Source: Cellulosilyticum lentocellum DSM 5427
GTDB taxonomy: Bacteria > Bacillota > Clostridia > Lachnospirales > Cellulosilyticaceae
Direction of reading: 5' to 3'
Assembly: GCF_000178835.2 (NCBI RefSeq)
Contig: NC_015275.1
Span: 145,001 to 209,000 of the forward strand
Length of the DNA: 64,000 nt
Part shown: piece after piece, positions 49,709-58,925 of the stretch
How the letters are laid out: every line of letters starts with the position of its first letter
Position numbering within the stretch: position 1 is the first letter of the stretch
Translations under genes and position numbers: made by a program
The notes under the pieces: model-generated
What the model was told of the DNA's origin: nothing
Database searches by the model: none
What the model saw: only the letters and a program-made list of their open reading frames with translations

Positions 49709-50938
49709 TTATGCATTTTGAAGATATTCATGGATGCTACCTACCACATGTTTAGCATTAACAACTGCTTCAATAACTGTTCTAGCACCACTTACAACGT
49801 CACCGCAAGCAAAGACACCTTCTCTTGTAGTATGACCATCTTCATCTGTTACTAAAAGTCCACGGTTGGTTTCAAGGCCAGTTGTACCCGCTACAATATT
49901 ATTTTTAGGAGCTTGACTAACGGCAATTACCACTGAATTACAAGGGAATAGCTTTTCTGAACCAGGAATAGTTTCAAGTTTAGTAGAACTATCTTCTAAG
50001 GTTACTTTTCTAGTATCGGCAAAGATGATACCTTCATCGGTGATTTCAACTGGTGATTTATAAAGAGTAAATTGAATGCCTTCTTCTTTAGCTTCGTGAA
50101 TCTCAGCCTTAGTGGCTGTCATATCTTCCTCGCCACGACGATAACAGATATGTACTTCTTCACTACCATAATATTTAGCACTACGAGCGGCATCCATAGC
50201 TACGTTACCGGCACCAATCACACAAACTTTTTTACCTAGCTGATATTTAGTTGGATTTTTAAGGTAGTCGATAGCATAGTGAGAATGGCCTAAAGTTTCT
50301 CCTTTAATATTTAATGTTTTTGGATTCCAAACACCTGTGCCGATAAATGCAGCATCATAGCCATCATTAAAGAGCTTATCCAGAGTGATTACTGGACCTA
50401 CAAGCGTATTGTATTTAATGCTTACTCCTAGTTGAACGAGGTTCTTTTCTAGATTTTGAACAAGTACTCTAGGTAAACGGAATTCTGGAATACCATAAGA
50501 TAATACACCACCAATACGGTTACGCATTTCAAACATAGTAACAGCATAGCCTTTTTGTGCTAATAAAATAGCAGCAGTAATACCAGCAGGTCCTGAACCA
50601 ATAACAGCTACACGTTTTCCATTAGGAGCAGGTTTTCGAGTAGTAAGTCCTTCCAAATAAGCGGCAGAGATATAAGCTTCTATTTCGCAGAAAGGAACAG
50701 GTTCTCCTTTAATGCCGCGGATACAATTTCCTTTACATTGATCCTCATGAGGACAAACAATAGCGCAAATGGCACTAAGAGGATTGTTGTTAAATAAAAG
50801 TTCACCAGCTTCTTGCAGTTTACCTTCTTCAAAGAGTGTGATAGCTTCTGGTACAGCTGTATTAATAGGACAATGCTGCTGGCAAAGTGGTTTTTTACAT
50901 TTTAAGCAGCGATTTGCTTCTGATAATAATTTTTCCAT
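49709..50938 (-). CDS. GltD-like NAD(P)-dependent oxidoreductase (glutamate synthase small-subunit family)
   Basis: The product is 409 residues. The N-terminal helical domain carries two cysteine clusters for Fe-S centres (CLKCKKPLCQQHCP and CAIVCPHEDQCKGNC). An FAD-binding fold (GSGPAGITAAILLAQKGY) and a nested NAD(P)-binding fold (GAGNVAMDAARSAKYYG) follow. Family members pass electrons from NAD(P)H to partners such as glutamate synthase, ferredoxin or sulfide dehydrogenase. No large subunit adjoins, so its partner is unknown. I start at the ATG 8 bases after GGAG; a TTG upstream is in frame but unlikely. Confidence 0.9.
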   Translation of the reverse strand: MEKLLSEANRCLKCKKPLCQQHCPINTAVPEAITLFEEGKLQEAGELLFNNNPLSAICAIVCPHEDQCKGNCIRGIKGEPVPFCEIEAYISAAYLEGLTTRKPAPNGKRVAVIGSGPAGITAAILLAQKGYAVTMFEMRNRIGGVLSYGIPEFRLPRVLVQNLEKNLVQLGVSIKYNTLVGPVITLDKLFNDGYDAAFIGTGVWNPKTLNIKGETLGHSHYAIDYLKNPTKYQLGKKVCVIGAGNVAMDAARSAKYYGSEEVHICYRRGEEDMTATKAEIHEAKEEGIQFTLYKSPVEITDEGIIFADTRKVTLEDSSTKLETIPGSEKLFPCNSVVIAVSQAPKNNIVAGTTGLETNRGLLVTDEDGHTTREGVFACGDVVSGARTVIEAVVNAKHVVGSIHEYLQNA

Positions 50939-51383
50939 TTTATGGGCTCCTTTCAAGTCAAAAAAATCTTTATATAGTCATTTCAAGCCATTATTATATA
51001 GTCTAAAGATAGTCAAGAATAAAGTCGGGTGTAACCGTTTAGAATCAACATAAAAAGTATTCGTATACTAAAATAAACGAAGCTGAACTTTTATATTTTA
51101 TAATAAAAAATAAGTCATAACTAAATTTATTTTAGAAGATAAAGAGCTGATGTGCAACGATTGATAAGTATTAGTCATGTGGTTAATTGTGGTAAAAAAT
51201 GAGTACTAAAACTTACAAGACTATTGAAATTAAGGGGAAGTGCTTATATGAAAGTTTAAAACAACACAAATAATTGTATAATAAAAGTTATTATTTAGCA
51301 TAAGAGAGCAAGAAAATACTATTTTGTTGTTAAAAGATAAACGTATGGGAAAGAGTTGGTCTAAGGCAATAATATACAGTATA
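50939..51383. other. Intergenic region
   Basis: About 445 bases, AT-rich, with no reading frame that has a ribosome-binding site. It contains only the upstream region of the GltD-like gene and the approach to the L,D-transpeptidase terminator. Confidence 0.5.
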
Positions 51384-51425
51384 AAACAGCCTTCTATGAA
51401 TTTGATTAATCATAGAAAGCTGTTT
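51384..51425 (-). terminator. Terminator of L,D-transpeptidase gene
   Basis: AAACAGCCTTCTATGA and TCATAGAAAGCTGTTT form a 16-bp stem with one mismatch. On the minus strand a T-rich tract follows. Confidence 0.85.
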
Positions 51426-51460
51426 ATAGAGCGTATCATTAGACTTTTATTTTCTTCTAT

Positions 51461-52303
51461 TTAGTTAATAACAATAGCTGTTGAATCTAGAATATTATCA
51501 TAGATCCACTGAGCATTTTTGGTTGCCAATCTAACACAGCCGTGACTTAAAGCCATACCTAATCGGTCGTCAATGACTTCGGTTCCCTCTGCATTATATA
51601 GGATGGAATGATAATAATAAGCACCTTTGATTCTAGTGGCATATTTGACTCTATAAGTGTCAGTGCCAAAGTAAGGCTTTCTACCAGTGACATAAAAAGT
51701 CCCTTTGATTGTAGGAGTACTAGGCTTTCCAACAGTACATTCCCATTTATAAAGTAGCTTCCATAGATTATCGCTACCTCTTTCGTATATATAGGTAGAC
51801 TTATTTTCTAAGTCTGTTGTAATTAGATTTGTGGTTGGGCTTTTAATCTGGTTATCATTTACAAACCGAGTCATATCCGTGTAAAAATAGGTGAAATCAT
51901 ATGCTGTCGGAGGATTACCATCATCAGATAAAAAAGTGGTAAATATATAGCCTTTTCTATCATTATAGATAACCTGACTCCAGTCCCCAACCACAGATAA
52001 AACTTCTACTTCAGATTTGGCTGGGACGACAGTTACTGGGTTAGATTCAGCAGCTGGATAGGACCTTAAAAGAGTATCTCTCCAGGTATATTTTGTGATT
52101 GATAGGTAAGAAGCATAGACATAACCTTTTTGGTTGTTATAGATGACCTCATACCAATCTTCTGCAGAATCAATAACTTGCACCTTTGAACCTGCAGGGA
52201 TTACAGTAAGTACATTAGAGGTTGTAGTGTTGCTTTCTCTTAGATTAACATTAGCCAAAGTATATTTATAGGAATCTGATGTTTGTCGGGTATACTTTCT
52301 CAT
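51461..52303 (-). CDS. L,D-transpeptidase (YkuD) with two SH3b domains, no signal peptide
   Basis: The product is 280 residues. Two bacterial SH3 repeats (about 12-70 and 71-127; each with NLRES or LLRSY, then DWYEVIYNNQKGYVYASYL-like ends) precede a YkuD domain (about 165-279). That domain has catalytic His232 and the SHGCVR motif with Cys256. Such enzymes make 3-3 cross-links in peptidoglycan or cap it. No hydrophobic signal lies at the N-terminus, which starts MRKYTRQTSDSYKYT, so export is unexplained. GAGGTG lies 4 bases before the ATG. Confidence 0.93.
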   Translation of the reverse strand: MRKYTRQTSDSYKYTLANVNLRESNTTTSNVLTVIPAGSKVQVIDSAEDWYEVIYNNQKGYVYASYLSITKYTWRDTLLRSYPAAESNPVTVVPAKSEVEVLSVVGDWSQVIYNDRKGYIFTTFLSDDGNPPTAYDFTYFYTDMTRFVNDNQIKSPTTNLITTDLENKSTYIYERGSDNLWKLLYKWECTVGKPSTPTIKGTFYVTGRKPYFGTDTYRVKYATRIKGAYYYHSILYNAEGTEVIDDRLGMALSHGCVRLATKNAQWIYDNILDSTAIVIN

Positions 52304-52495
52304 AGTTCACCTCGCAATTAGTCACATAATAAAATATGATAGATTTAAGGGATTAGTGAAAGGATTTAACTTTTTTGCCACTAAATATAAAATACACGTA
52401 TATAAATGAAAGAAATAGTGAGTGCATAGTCATAAGTGATATAATAAAGCTATATTAAATAGGTAAGTGCCGATAAAATAGAGGAGTAAAGTGAA

Positions 52496-52669
52496 ATGTG
52501 TGAGGATTGTATGCATTTAGAATATGATGAAGCCACGAAAGAGTATGTGTGCAGTGTTGCACCTATTATGGATGAAGATGATATGGCAAGAATGAGTTAC
52601 TATCCTAGTAAACGATGTCCATATTATAAAATAGGTGATGAATATACTATAGTTCGTAAACAAAATTAA
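52496..52669 (+). CDS. Small cysteine-containing protein (DUF6472-like)
   Basis: The product is 57 residues: MCEDCMHLEYDEATKEYVC, then an acidic helix and SKRCPYYKIGDEYTIVRKQ. Four cysteines (residues 2, 5, 19 and about 44) suggest a zinc or metal site. GAGGAG lies 9 bases before the ATG. It resembles a small clostridial family annotated as DUF6472; the number is from memory. It precedes the next gene by 42 bases and is likely co-transcribed with it. Confidence 0.7.
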   Translation: MCEDCMHLEYDEATKEYVCSVAPIMDEDDMARMSYYPSKRCPYYKIGDEYTIVRKQN

Positions 52670-52711
52670 TTGACAGATGAAAAGTAGCAGCAAGTATAAA
52701 AGGAGAAAAAT

Positions 52712-53095
52712 ATGGGATTAGTAGAGCTTTATCAAAGCTATAGTGAAATCAATAGAGATTATATGACCTTTATAGAAGAAACCGTAAGCATAGATTTTAA
52801 AAATAACCAGCCAGAGGAAATACTTCAACTATTAACTCAGGCAAAAAAAGGATTTGAAGAGCTGATAGCGGCTAGTAATGAAATTGAACTTAGAGAAGCG
52901 GATGAAACAAACTTTAAGGATTTAAAATATTTATTAGTAGATGCACTGTTCTTAGCCATTGATCTTCTGGATTTCTATAAAGCAGGTGAAGAAGGCAGAT
53001 TCAAAATGAGAGTGCTTAATCATCTCAATAAAAAAAGACGAGCAGAGATGTTTAATGAAGCTAATCAAATGGGTTGCCCGATTAAACAGATGTAA
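52712..53095 (+). CDS. Hypothetical helical cytoplasmic protein, 127 residues
   Basis: AAAAGGAG precedes the ATG. The product is wholly alpha-helical in character (DYMTFIEETVSIDFK ... EEILQLLTQAKKGFEELIA ... LLVDALFLAIDLLDFYK) and ends NQMGCPIKQM. It has no signal or membrane helix. I do not recognise the family. Confidence 0.7.
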   Translation: MGLVELYQSYSEINRDYMTFIEETVSIDFKNNQPEEILQLLTQAKKGFEELIAASNEIELREADETNFKDLKYLLVDALFLAIDLLDFYKAGEEGRFKMRVLNHLNKKRRAEMFNEANQMGCPIKQM

Positions 53096-53146
53096 GAAAA
53101 AAATATGAGATAGAGTATGCCTCAATATAAATGATGAAAATAGGAT

Positions 53147-53253
53147 AAAAGGGACCATTGCACATGGTAGGTTTCCCTTAAAGTAGACAGTTTGAAGAAT
53201 GATACTGTTCACTTTAAGGAGGAGCAGTTCATGTTGCAATAGTCCTTTTTTGT
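53147..53253 (+). terminator. Long hairpin (about 100 bases) with T tract; terminator or structured RNA
   Basis: AAAAGGGACCATTGCA pairs with TGCAATAGTCCTTTT on the outside. CATG / CATG follows inward, and CCTTAAAGTAGACAGT pairs with ACTGTTCACTTTAAGG at the centre. Altogether there are about 35 pairs over 105 bases with one asymmetric internal loop. It is much longer than a normal terminator. It lies 50 bases after the preceding gene. Confidence 0.75.
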
Positions 53254-53364
53254 TTTTTATATAATCCTTTTAGCTTTTAAACGGAAGTATTTTCAGTAGA
53301 AGTTTCGTGGATATTTTAGGTAACCATTAGATTGTATAATTCTAGAAATATTATTTTGTAAATA

Positions 53365-53393
53365 TTGACAAATTAGAAAACTGAGTGTATTAT
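53365..53393 (+). promoter_or_regulatory. Promoter of GntR-ABC operon
   Basis: TTGACA (53365-53370), a 17-bp spacer and TATTAT (53388-53393). Confidence 0.83.
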
Positions 53394-53416
53394 CTGTACT
53401 AAGGTGAATAGTACAG
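53394..53416. promoter_or_regulatory. Operator at the start of the GntR operon
   Basis: CTGTACT (53394-53400) and AGTACAG (53410-53416) form a perfect inverted repeat with a 9-base spacer, starting at the base after the -10 box. Dyads of this kind are typical of autoregulated YtrA-type GntR operons. Confidence 0.72.
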
Positions 53417-53436
53417 TTTGAGAAAGGAGTGAAGCT

Positions 53437-53823
53437 GTGTTTCCTATAGACGCAAGGGATAGTAGACCAATTTATGAGCAGATTATTGATCAAATTAAAG
53501 AACAGGTAATGAAGGGGATTTTAAAGCCAGGAGATCAGCTACCATCTGTTAGACAACTAGCAAGTATGTTAACAGTGAATGCTAATACGGTGATGAAGGC
53601 TTATACAGAGCTTGAAAGACAGGAAGTGATTGAAACCATAAGGGGGAAGGGAGCGTTTATTGCTATGATGCCAAGTAAAGTTATTAGTGAAAAGCAGATT
53701 ATAGAAGTACGTAAGGCATTAAAAAGTAGTTTTGTAGCCATGCACTATATGGGGATGAGTAAGCAAGAAGTTATGGCAGAGATTGAAAAGATTTACGATG
53801 AACTCTCAAAGGAGGAAGAGTAA
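53437..53823 (+). CDS. GntR-family regulator, YtrA subfamily
   Basis: The product is 128 residues. The winged helix has the GntR signature (RPIYEQIIDQIKEQVMKGI ... GDQLPSVRQLASMLTVNANTV) and a short C-terminal dimerisation helix pair (about 90-128), the YtrA form. The start is GTG, 7 bases after AAAGGAG. Its stop is followed immediately by the ATPase gene, and an inverted-repeat operator lies at the promoter, so it probably represses its own operon. Confidence 0.93.
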   Translation: MFPIDARDSRPIYEQIIDQIKEQVMKGILKPGDQLPSVRQLASMLTVNANTVMKAYTELERQEVIETIRGKGAFIAMMPSKVISEKQIIEVRKALKSSFVAMHYMGMSKQEVMAEIEKIYDELSKEEE

Positions 53824-54717
53824 ATGGTGAAAATAGAGCATGTCAGTAAAAGCTTTAATGGGCAAAAGGTTCTAAAAGATGTTTCCATAGAAGTAAAGCC
53901 TGGCAGCATTTACGGCATTATTGGGGAGAATGGGGTAGGTAAAAGTACACTCATTCAATGTTTAACAGGAATTTATAAACTAGATGAAGGAACTATTTTA
54001 ATAGACGGTCAACCAGTTTATGAAAATAATCTAGTAAAAGAGCAAATAGGCTATGTAGCAGACCGCAATCAGTTTTTTAATAGTTACCGTGTAGAGCAAA
54101 TGGTGACCTTTTTTGAAGAAACTTATCCTAAATTTTCAAGAGAAAAGTTTAATGCTTACAATGAAACCTTTAAATTAAATCCAAAGACTAAAGTAAAAAA
54201 TCTCTCAAAAGGGATGCAAATGCGTCTTTCCTTAATGCTTAATATGGCAAGTATGCCAAAGGTATTAGTATTAGATGAGCCTACTTCAGGGCTGGATGCT
54301 TTAGCAAAGAAACAAGTATTAGACTTTATTATTGAACAAGTGGATGAAACAGATATGACTGTTATTATTTCCTCACATCACTTAGCAGAATTAGAGCGTA
54401 TCTGTGATGAAATCACTATGCTTTCTAAAGGAGAGGTGGTCTATCAAAGTTCAGTAGAAGACTTAAAGAGCAAGGTGAAAAAGCTTCAAGTAGTCTTTGA
54501 TAAAGGAGCGCCAGAAGACCTAGATAAATGGCATGGGGTTTTAAATGTAGAGCATGTAGGTAGTGTGTACTATGTGGTAACCAATGATTATAATGCAGCT
54601 TTAGAAAAACGCCTAAAGTTAGCAGGTGCTATGTTAGTAGAGACTATAGGTCTAAATTTAGAAGAAGTGTTTATTTACACAGCTATTTCTAGAGAAAATA
54701 TCGGGGAAGAAGCATAG
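53824..54717 (+). CDS. ABC transporter ATPase (YtrB-like)
   Basis: The product is 297 residues. Walker A GENGVGKST, signature LSKGMQMRLS, Walker B VLVLDEPTSGLD, H-loop SSHHLAELE. A C-terminal extension of about 80 residues follows, as in YtrB-type ATPases. The ATG directly follows the GntR stop. It should pair with the membrane protein encoded next. Confidence 0.94.
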   Translation: MVKIEHVSKSFNGQKVLKDVSIEVKPGSIYGIIGENGVGKSTLIQCLTGIYKLDEGTILIDGQPVYENNLVKEQIGYVADRNQFFNSYRVEQMVTFFEETYPKFSREKFNAYNETFKLNPKTKVKNLSKGMQMRLSLMLNMASMPKVLVLDEPTSGLDALAKKQVLDFIIEQVDETDMTVIISSHHLAELERICDEITMLSKGEVVYQSSVEDLKSKVKKLQVVFDKGAPEDLDKWHGVLNVEHVGSVYYVVTNDYNAALEKRLKLAGAMLVETIGLNLEEVFIYTAISRENIGEEA

Positions 54718-54730
54718 AAAGGGGAGGCAT

Positions 54731-55861
54731 ATGAAATCAATCAAGCGATTAAAACCACTTATTAAGTTAGAGTTAAAACCTGTGTTAGGAGTCGGCATTT
54801 ATTTGATGCTGGTTAACATTCTTTGTTTCATGAACATTAAGCAAGATATGAATGAACTATGGAGAAGTTATCTTTCGGGTGGGATTGCTCAGTTCTATGA
54901 AAGAATGAACAGAATAGATCGGCTAAGGGATTTGTTTTGGAATCAAATATACTATACTATAGGACTTTATTTTATGGGATTAATTGTTTTAAGTTTGATT
55001 AGCTTTAAACAAGACAAGAATCTAGAGACTGGTAGATTTTTAAAAAGCTTACCCTTCACTAGTGGGGAAAGAAGCTTCGTTAAAGTACTTCTAGGTAGCT
55101 TGGGTTACACTATAAGCTTTGCCATATATGCTCTTGGATTATCTTTGATGCTAGGGAATTATACAGAAAAGTTAACCGAGGTTTATGAGGTAACACCTAT
55201 TTGGCAAATTTCAGGACAATTATTTGATATACCTGAATTGTTAGTGCTTATGTTTGTGGTTTATCTATTAGGATTAGCTCTTTATCTTTTTTGCATTTTA
55301 GTGCAGTACATAGTCAGTCATCAAATTGGAAGCATCGCTATAGCTATTTGTGTTATAGGGGCACCATTCTTTTTACTTCGAAGCATTAGTGCTTGTTTTG
55401 GGCTTGATAGAGAATCAGTCATTGTTAAGTTCGGTGAGTGGTTTTTTGCTTTGGCATTAGGAGGGCATGTGCCTATGCAGATAACGGTAGCCGGCTATGA
55501 GCAAAAAGGTGAATTCTATTCTTATATTCAATACATGCTAGGCTATCAAATCATTTTTTATATTCTTGTGAGTATAGGATTAGTAGTTGCTATTAGAAAG
55601 CTAAGTAAACTTCAACTTTTAGAGGAAAATGATAAACTTATTCCTGTAGTAGGTTTAAGGTGGTTCTTTATCATTGGAGTAACCCTTTGTGGAGGCTTTT
55701 TAGTTTGTGATGTGTATCTATATTTTATTGAACCACTTTTAGAAACAAGTAGCATTGTTTGCAAATGGCTTTCTTTGGTGTTAGGTTTTGTGGCAAGCTT
55801 TATGATTGCAAAGAAAATCGCTTGTATTGGCCTTGGTAAAAGAAAAGGGGTGAGGGTATGA
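54731..55861 (+). CDS. ABC transporter membrane protein
   Basis: The product is 376 residues with six to eight predicted helices (GVGIYLMLVNILCFM, GLYFMGLIVLSLISF, GYTISFAIYALGLSLML, LVLMFVVYLLGLALYLFCI and others). It follows the ATPase by 13 bases and overlaps the lipoprotein gene by four (ATGA). It is the permease of the GntR-controlled transporter. The substrate is unknown. Confidence 0.87.
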   Translation: MKSIKRLKPLIKLELKPVLGVGIYLMLVNILCFMNIKQDMNELWRSYLSGGIAQFYERMNRIDRLRDLFWNQIYYTIGLYFMGLIVLSLISFKQDKNLETGRFLKSLPFTSGERSFVKVLLGSLGYTISFAIYALGLSLMLGNYTEKLTEVYEVTPIWQISGQLFDIPELLVLMFVVYLLGLALYLFCILVQYIVSHQIGSIAIAICVIGAPFFLLRSISACFGLDRESVIVKFGEWFFALALGGHVPMQITVAGYEQKGEFYSYIQYMLGYQIIFYILVSIGLVVAIRKLSKLQLLEENDKLIPVVGLRWFFIIGVTLCGGFLVCDVYLYFIEPLLETSSIVCKWLSLVLGFVASFMIAKKIACIGLGKRKGVRV

Positions 55862-56865
55862 AAAAGTGGTTACTTATACTAGGGATAACTCTTATGCTAA
55901 CAGGCTGCCAAAGCATAGAGGAGTTAGAAAATGCAGCTTATAAAGAATATAAGCTAACCAGCTATACGGATCAGTATTTTACCCAAGATCTAGTAACTTG
56001 GGCAAGTTTACAGTTAGCATGTGAAGGAGATAATAATGTCTATCGGAATAGGAATAGAAACTGGTATGATGACAGAATTACTGGGCTAGGTGCAAAGCGC
56101 TTAGACGGTGGGATAGAGAACTTGGTTGTAAATGATGGTCAATTTATAGAAGAAGTGATTATTAACCAAGATGAAACCACTGAAAAAAGTGAGTATCCAA
56201 ATATGAGTAAACATTTGATAGAAACTTTAAGTACAAATTTAGGAGAACCTTTTGATAGCTTTTTAGAGGAAATGAAAAAGGTGGAAGGTTATTGTATTAA
56301 AGAGAAGACAATAGACGGTACAGGCATTGTTTTTCTTAAGTCAGAAGGACAGCTAAGTATGTGGGTGGTACAATCCAGTATTCAAATGAAAAACGAGGAA
56401 GATAATAACTGGCTTAAAGCAATCTGTGGTGAAGACTTAATAGTAAGTACAGCTACAGCAGGAGAAGAAAAGCAACTCATTGAGTTAAGTTATCCTAGCT
56501 TTGTAGTAAGAAACGATATGGGTTCTCTTACAAATGCAACGGCGTATTATCAATTATTTAGAACCAATGAAGGGCAACTAGAAAAAGCTAGAATGGTCAT
56601 TAACCAATATATAAATGGCTATAAAGATGCGGACTTAAATCCAGATAAAGTAGATCCACTTCGAAGAATAGTAAATGAACTAGCAGGCGAAGAAACGGAT
56701 GTTACTGAACTGATTAATGACATCTATAAGGTAGTGGATCAAAAGAGTAGTAAAGAATCTGGGAAAATAGGGAAGCTGAATTATGAGATCAACAGGAGAA
56801 ATGCAGAGATTGGCATTGAGAAACTTGTCGAGGTAGTAGTTACCAGTAAACCGCAGAAAAATTAA
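55858..56865 (+). CDS. Lipoprotein of the GntR-ABC operon
   Basis: The product is 335 residues with a lipoprotein signal (LMLTGC, Cys17). The remainder is hydrophilic with mixed strands and helices. It is the last gene before a strong terminator and overlaps the permease gene by four bases. In YtrA-type operons such proteins accompany cell-envelope stress transporters, but this one is not recognised. Confidence 0.82.
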   Translation: MKKWLLILGITLMLTGCQSIEELENAAYKEYKLTSYTDQYFTQDLVTWASLQLACEGDNNVYRNRNRNWYDDRITGLGAKRLDGGIENLVVNDGQFIEEVIINQDETTEKSEYPNMSKHLIETLSTNLGEPFDSFLEEMKKVEGYCIKEKTIDGTGIVFLKSEGQLSMWVVQSSIQMKNEEDNNWLKAICGEDLIVSTATAGEEKQLIELSYPSFVVRNDMGSLTNATAYYQLFRTNEGQLEKARMVINQYINGYKDADLNPDKVDPLRRIVNELAGEETDVTELINDIYKVVDQKSSKESGKIGKLNYEINRRNAEIGIEKLVEVVVTSKPQKN

Positions 56866-56881
56866 CTGCGGTTTACTTTTT
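56845..56881 (+). terminator. Terminator of the GntR-ABC operon
   Basis: AGTAAACCGCAG and CTGCGGTTTACT form a perfect 12-bp stem followed by TTTT. The left arm overlaps the last codons. Confidence 0.9.
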
Positions 56882-56937
56882 ATAATAATTACAAAACTAT
56901 CAATATTTTCATTACAGATACGTTTTATCGGTCACTA

Positions 56938-57345
56938 CTACAAATGTTCATTCATCTTAAGATTTTCTTGTGGTGTTCTTTTTACCTTTGGTTTTGCTAT
57001 CCATAGTATATGAGTAGTTACAGCCGATCCTATACAGAACAAAAGAATGGTTAACCATAAAGTATGAACACATATAGCAGAGAATAATAACATAGTCCAT
57101 AGAAAAACTAAGCTCTTCATAACTGTTCTAGTACTTAAGCCATTTCGTTCCCTATAATTTGTAATATATTCTCCAAAAAACTTATTCTTTTTTAACCAGT
57201 CTGACAGCCTTTTGCTACTGGTAAAACACCCAGCAGCAAGGAGAACAAAGGGAGTGGTGGGCCATACTGGAAAAAACACGCCAATTGCTCCTATTACAAG
57301 AAAAATAAAACCTAAAATAATAAGCAATCTATTTTTTAGACTCAT
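56938..57345 (-). CDS. DUF454 (YbaN-like) inner membrane protein
   Basis: The product is 135 residues. It carries the DUF454 pattern ([33 protein letters not shown] ... [19 protein letters not shown]) with three to four helices. Its start overlaps the catalase stop by four bases (ATGA), so it is co-translated with catalase. The function of the family is unknown. Confidence 0.9.
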   Translation of the reverse strand: MSLKNRLLIILGFIFLVIGAIGVFFPVWPTTPFVLLAAGCFTSSKRLSDWLKKNKFFGEYITNYRERNGLSTRTVMKSLVFLWTMLLFSAICVHTLWLTILLFCIGSAVTTHILWIAKPKVKRTPQENLKMNEHL

Positions 57346-58853
57346 GGTTTTAATGTTGCCTGAATGAGTCCGTCATTGTCTAGTTTTGATAATTCTTTTA
57401 CTTTATCAAAATCAAGACCCATTGCTGCTGTAATACGTTCCCCATATTCAGCATCAGCTAGGTAACAGTGTACAGCATGGCGATATTTTACATTGTCTGT
57501 TACAGGAGCAATATCAGCTGCAGTATTTTCAATGAGAAGCTTACGCTTATCTTCTGTCATTAATCGATAGAGTTCTCCTCCGGCGCGGAAATTATCATCT
57601 GTAGGATCATCCTTTGGATCAAATCTATACATAGCACCTTCAAGTTCAAGAGGTGGTTCTGCTACATCTGGTTGTGGTGACCAATAGCCGTCACTATTTG
57701 GAGAATAGGCAGGCAACCTTCCATAGTTTCCATCTACGCGCATTGCACCATCACGGTGGTATTCATTGACTTCACATTTAGCACGGTTAACTGGTATGTG
57801 ATTATGGTTGACACCAAGTCTATATCTTTGGGCATCACCATACGCGAAAAGTCTTCCTTGTAAAAATCTATCTGGTGAAAATCCGATACCTGGAACAACG
57901 TGTGCTGGTGTAAAGGCTGATTGTTCAACTTCGGCAAAATAGTTCTCAGGATTACGGTTAAGCTCAAGAACGCCTACCTCTATCAGTGGAAATTCCTTGT
58001 GGCGCCAAATTTTTGTGATATCAAAAGGATTTTCATAATGATTCTTTGCTTGCTCTTCTGTCATAATCTGAACATACAAAGTCCATTTTGGATAATCGCC
58101 GCGTTCAATGGCTTCAAAAAGATCTCTGCCGTGGCTTTCCCTGTCCTTTCCACAGATAGCAGTAGCTTCTTCATTAGTAAGATTCTTAATTCCCTGTTGT
58201 GTATGGAAGTGGAATTTACACCAAACGCGTTCATTTTTATCATTATAGAATGAGAAGGTGTGCTCTCCATAAAAATGCATATTTCGGAAAGAGGCTGGTA
58301 TGCCACGGTCTGACATGACAATGGTTCTTTGATGGAAGCTTTCAGGAAGTAGTGTCCAGAAGTCCCAGTTATTTTGAGCTGAGCGCATACCAGTTCTTGG
58401 ATCACGTTTTACAGCTCGGTTAAGGTCTGAGAAGTTATGAACATCACGAATGAAAAAAGTAGGGGTATTGTTTCCAACAAGGTCCCAGTTGCCTTCTTCG
58501 GTATAAAACTTAACAGCAACGCCGCGTATATCACGTTCTGCATCTGCCGCACCACGTTCACCAGCTACAGTAGAAAAACGAATGAAAAGGTCTGTCTTGG
58601 CACCAGGTTGAAGAACCTTTGCTTTAGTATACTTTGAAATATCGCCAGTAACGGTTAGATTACCATATGCTCCCCAACCTTTTGCGTGCATACGACGTTC
58701 TGGTATAACTTCGCGATTGAAATGTGCCATTTTTTCCATTAACCATACATCTTGCATAACCACAGGTCCTCTAGGGCCGGCTGTTATAGAATTCTCGTTA
58801 TCAGCTACTGGTGCCCCTACTTCATTTGTTAGTTTTTTGTTTTCATCCATCAT
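57342..58853 (-). CDS. katA: Monofunctional haem catalase
   Basis: The product is 503 residues, the small-subunit form, and converts hydrogen peroxide to water and oxygen. The catalytic His56 lies in [13 protein letters not shown] (usually HAKGAGAYG; here Trp replaces Ala). [20 protein letters not shown] and the haem-ligand Tyr region [16 protein letters not shown] are present. AGGAGG precedes two consecutive ATG codons; the second (58850) has better spacing. Catalase in a likely anaerobe points to oxygen defence. DUF454 follows in the same unit. Confidence 0.96.
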   Translation of the reverse strand: MMDENKKLTNEVGAPVADNENSITAGPRGPVVMQDVWLMEKMAHFNREVIPERRMHAKGWGAYGNLTVTGDISKYTKAKVLQPGAKTDLFIRFSTVAGERGAADAERDIRGVAVKFYTEEGNWDLVGNNTPTFFIRDVHNFSDLNRAVKRDPRTGMRSAQNNWDFWTLLPESFHQRTIVMSDRGIPASFRNMHFYGEHTFSFYNDKNERVWCKFHFHTQQGIKNLTNEEATAICGKDRESHGRDLFEAIERGDYPKWTLYVQIMTEEQAKNHYENPFDITKIWRHKEFPLIEVGVLELNRNPENYFAEVEQSAFTPAHVVPGIGFSPDRFLQGRLFAYGDAQRYRLGVNHNHIPVNRAKCEVNEYHRDGAMRVDGNYGRLPAYSPNSDGYWSPQPDVAEPPLELEGAMYRFDPKDDPTDDNFRAGGELYRLMTEDKRKLLIENTAADIAPVTDNVKYRHAVHCYLADAEYGERITAAMGLDFDKVKELSKLDNDGLIQATLKP

Positions 58854-58925
58854 AATACCTCCTTTAATGTTATGTATTTATATGAAATGCAGACTCCAAT
58901 CAATATAATCAGGCTGCATTCATAC

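Noticed and set aside
57734-58908. Several frames overlapping the catalase gene
   Set aside because: katA is clear in one frame; the others are out-of-frame or antisense shadows.
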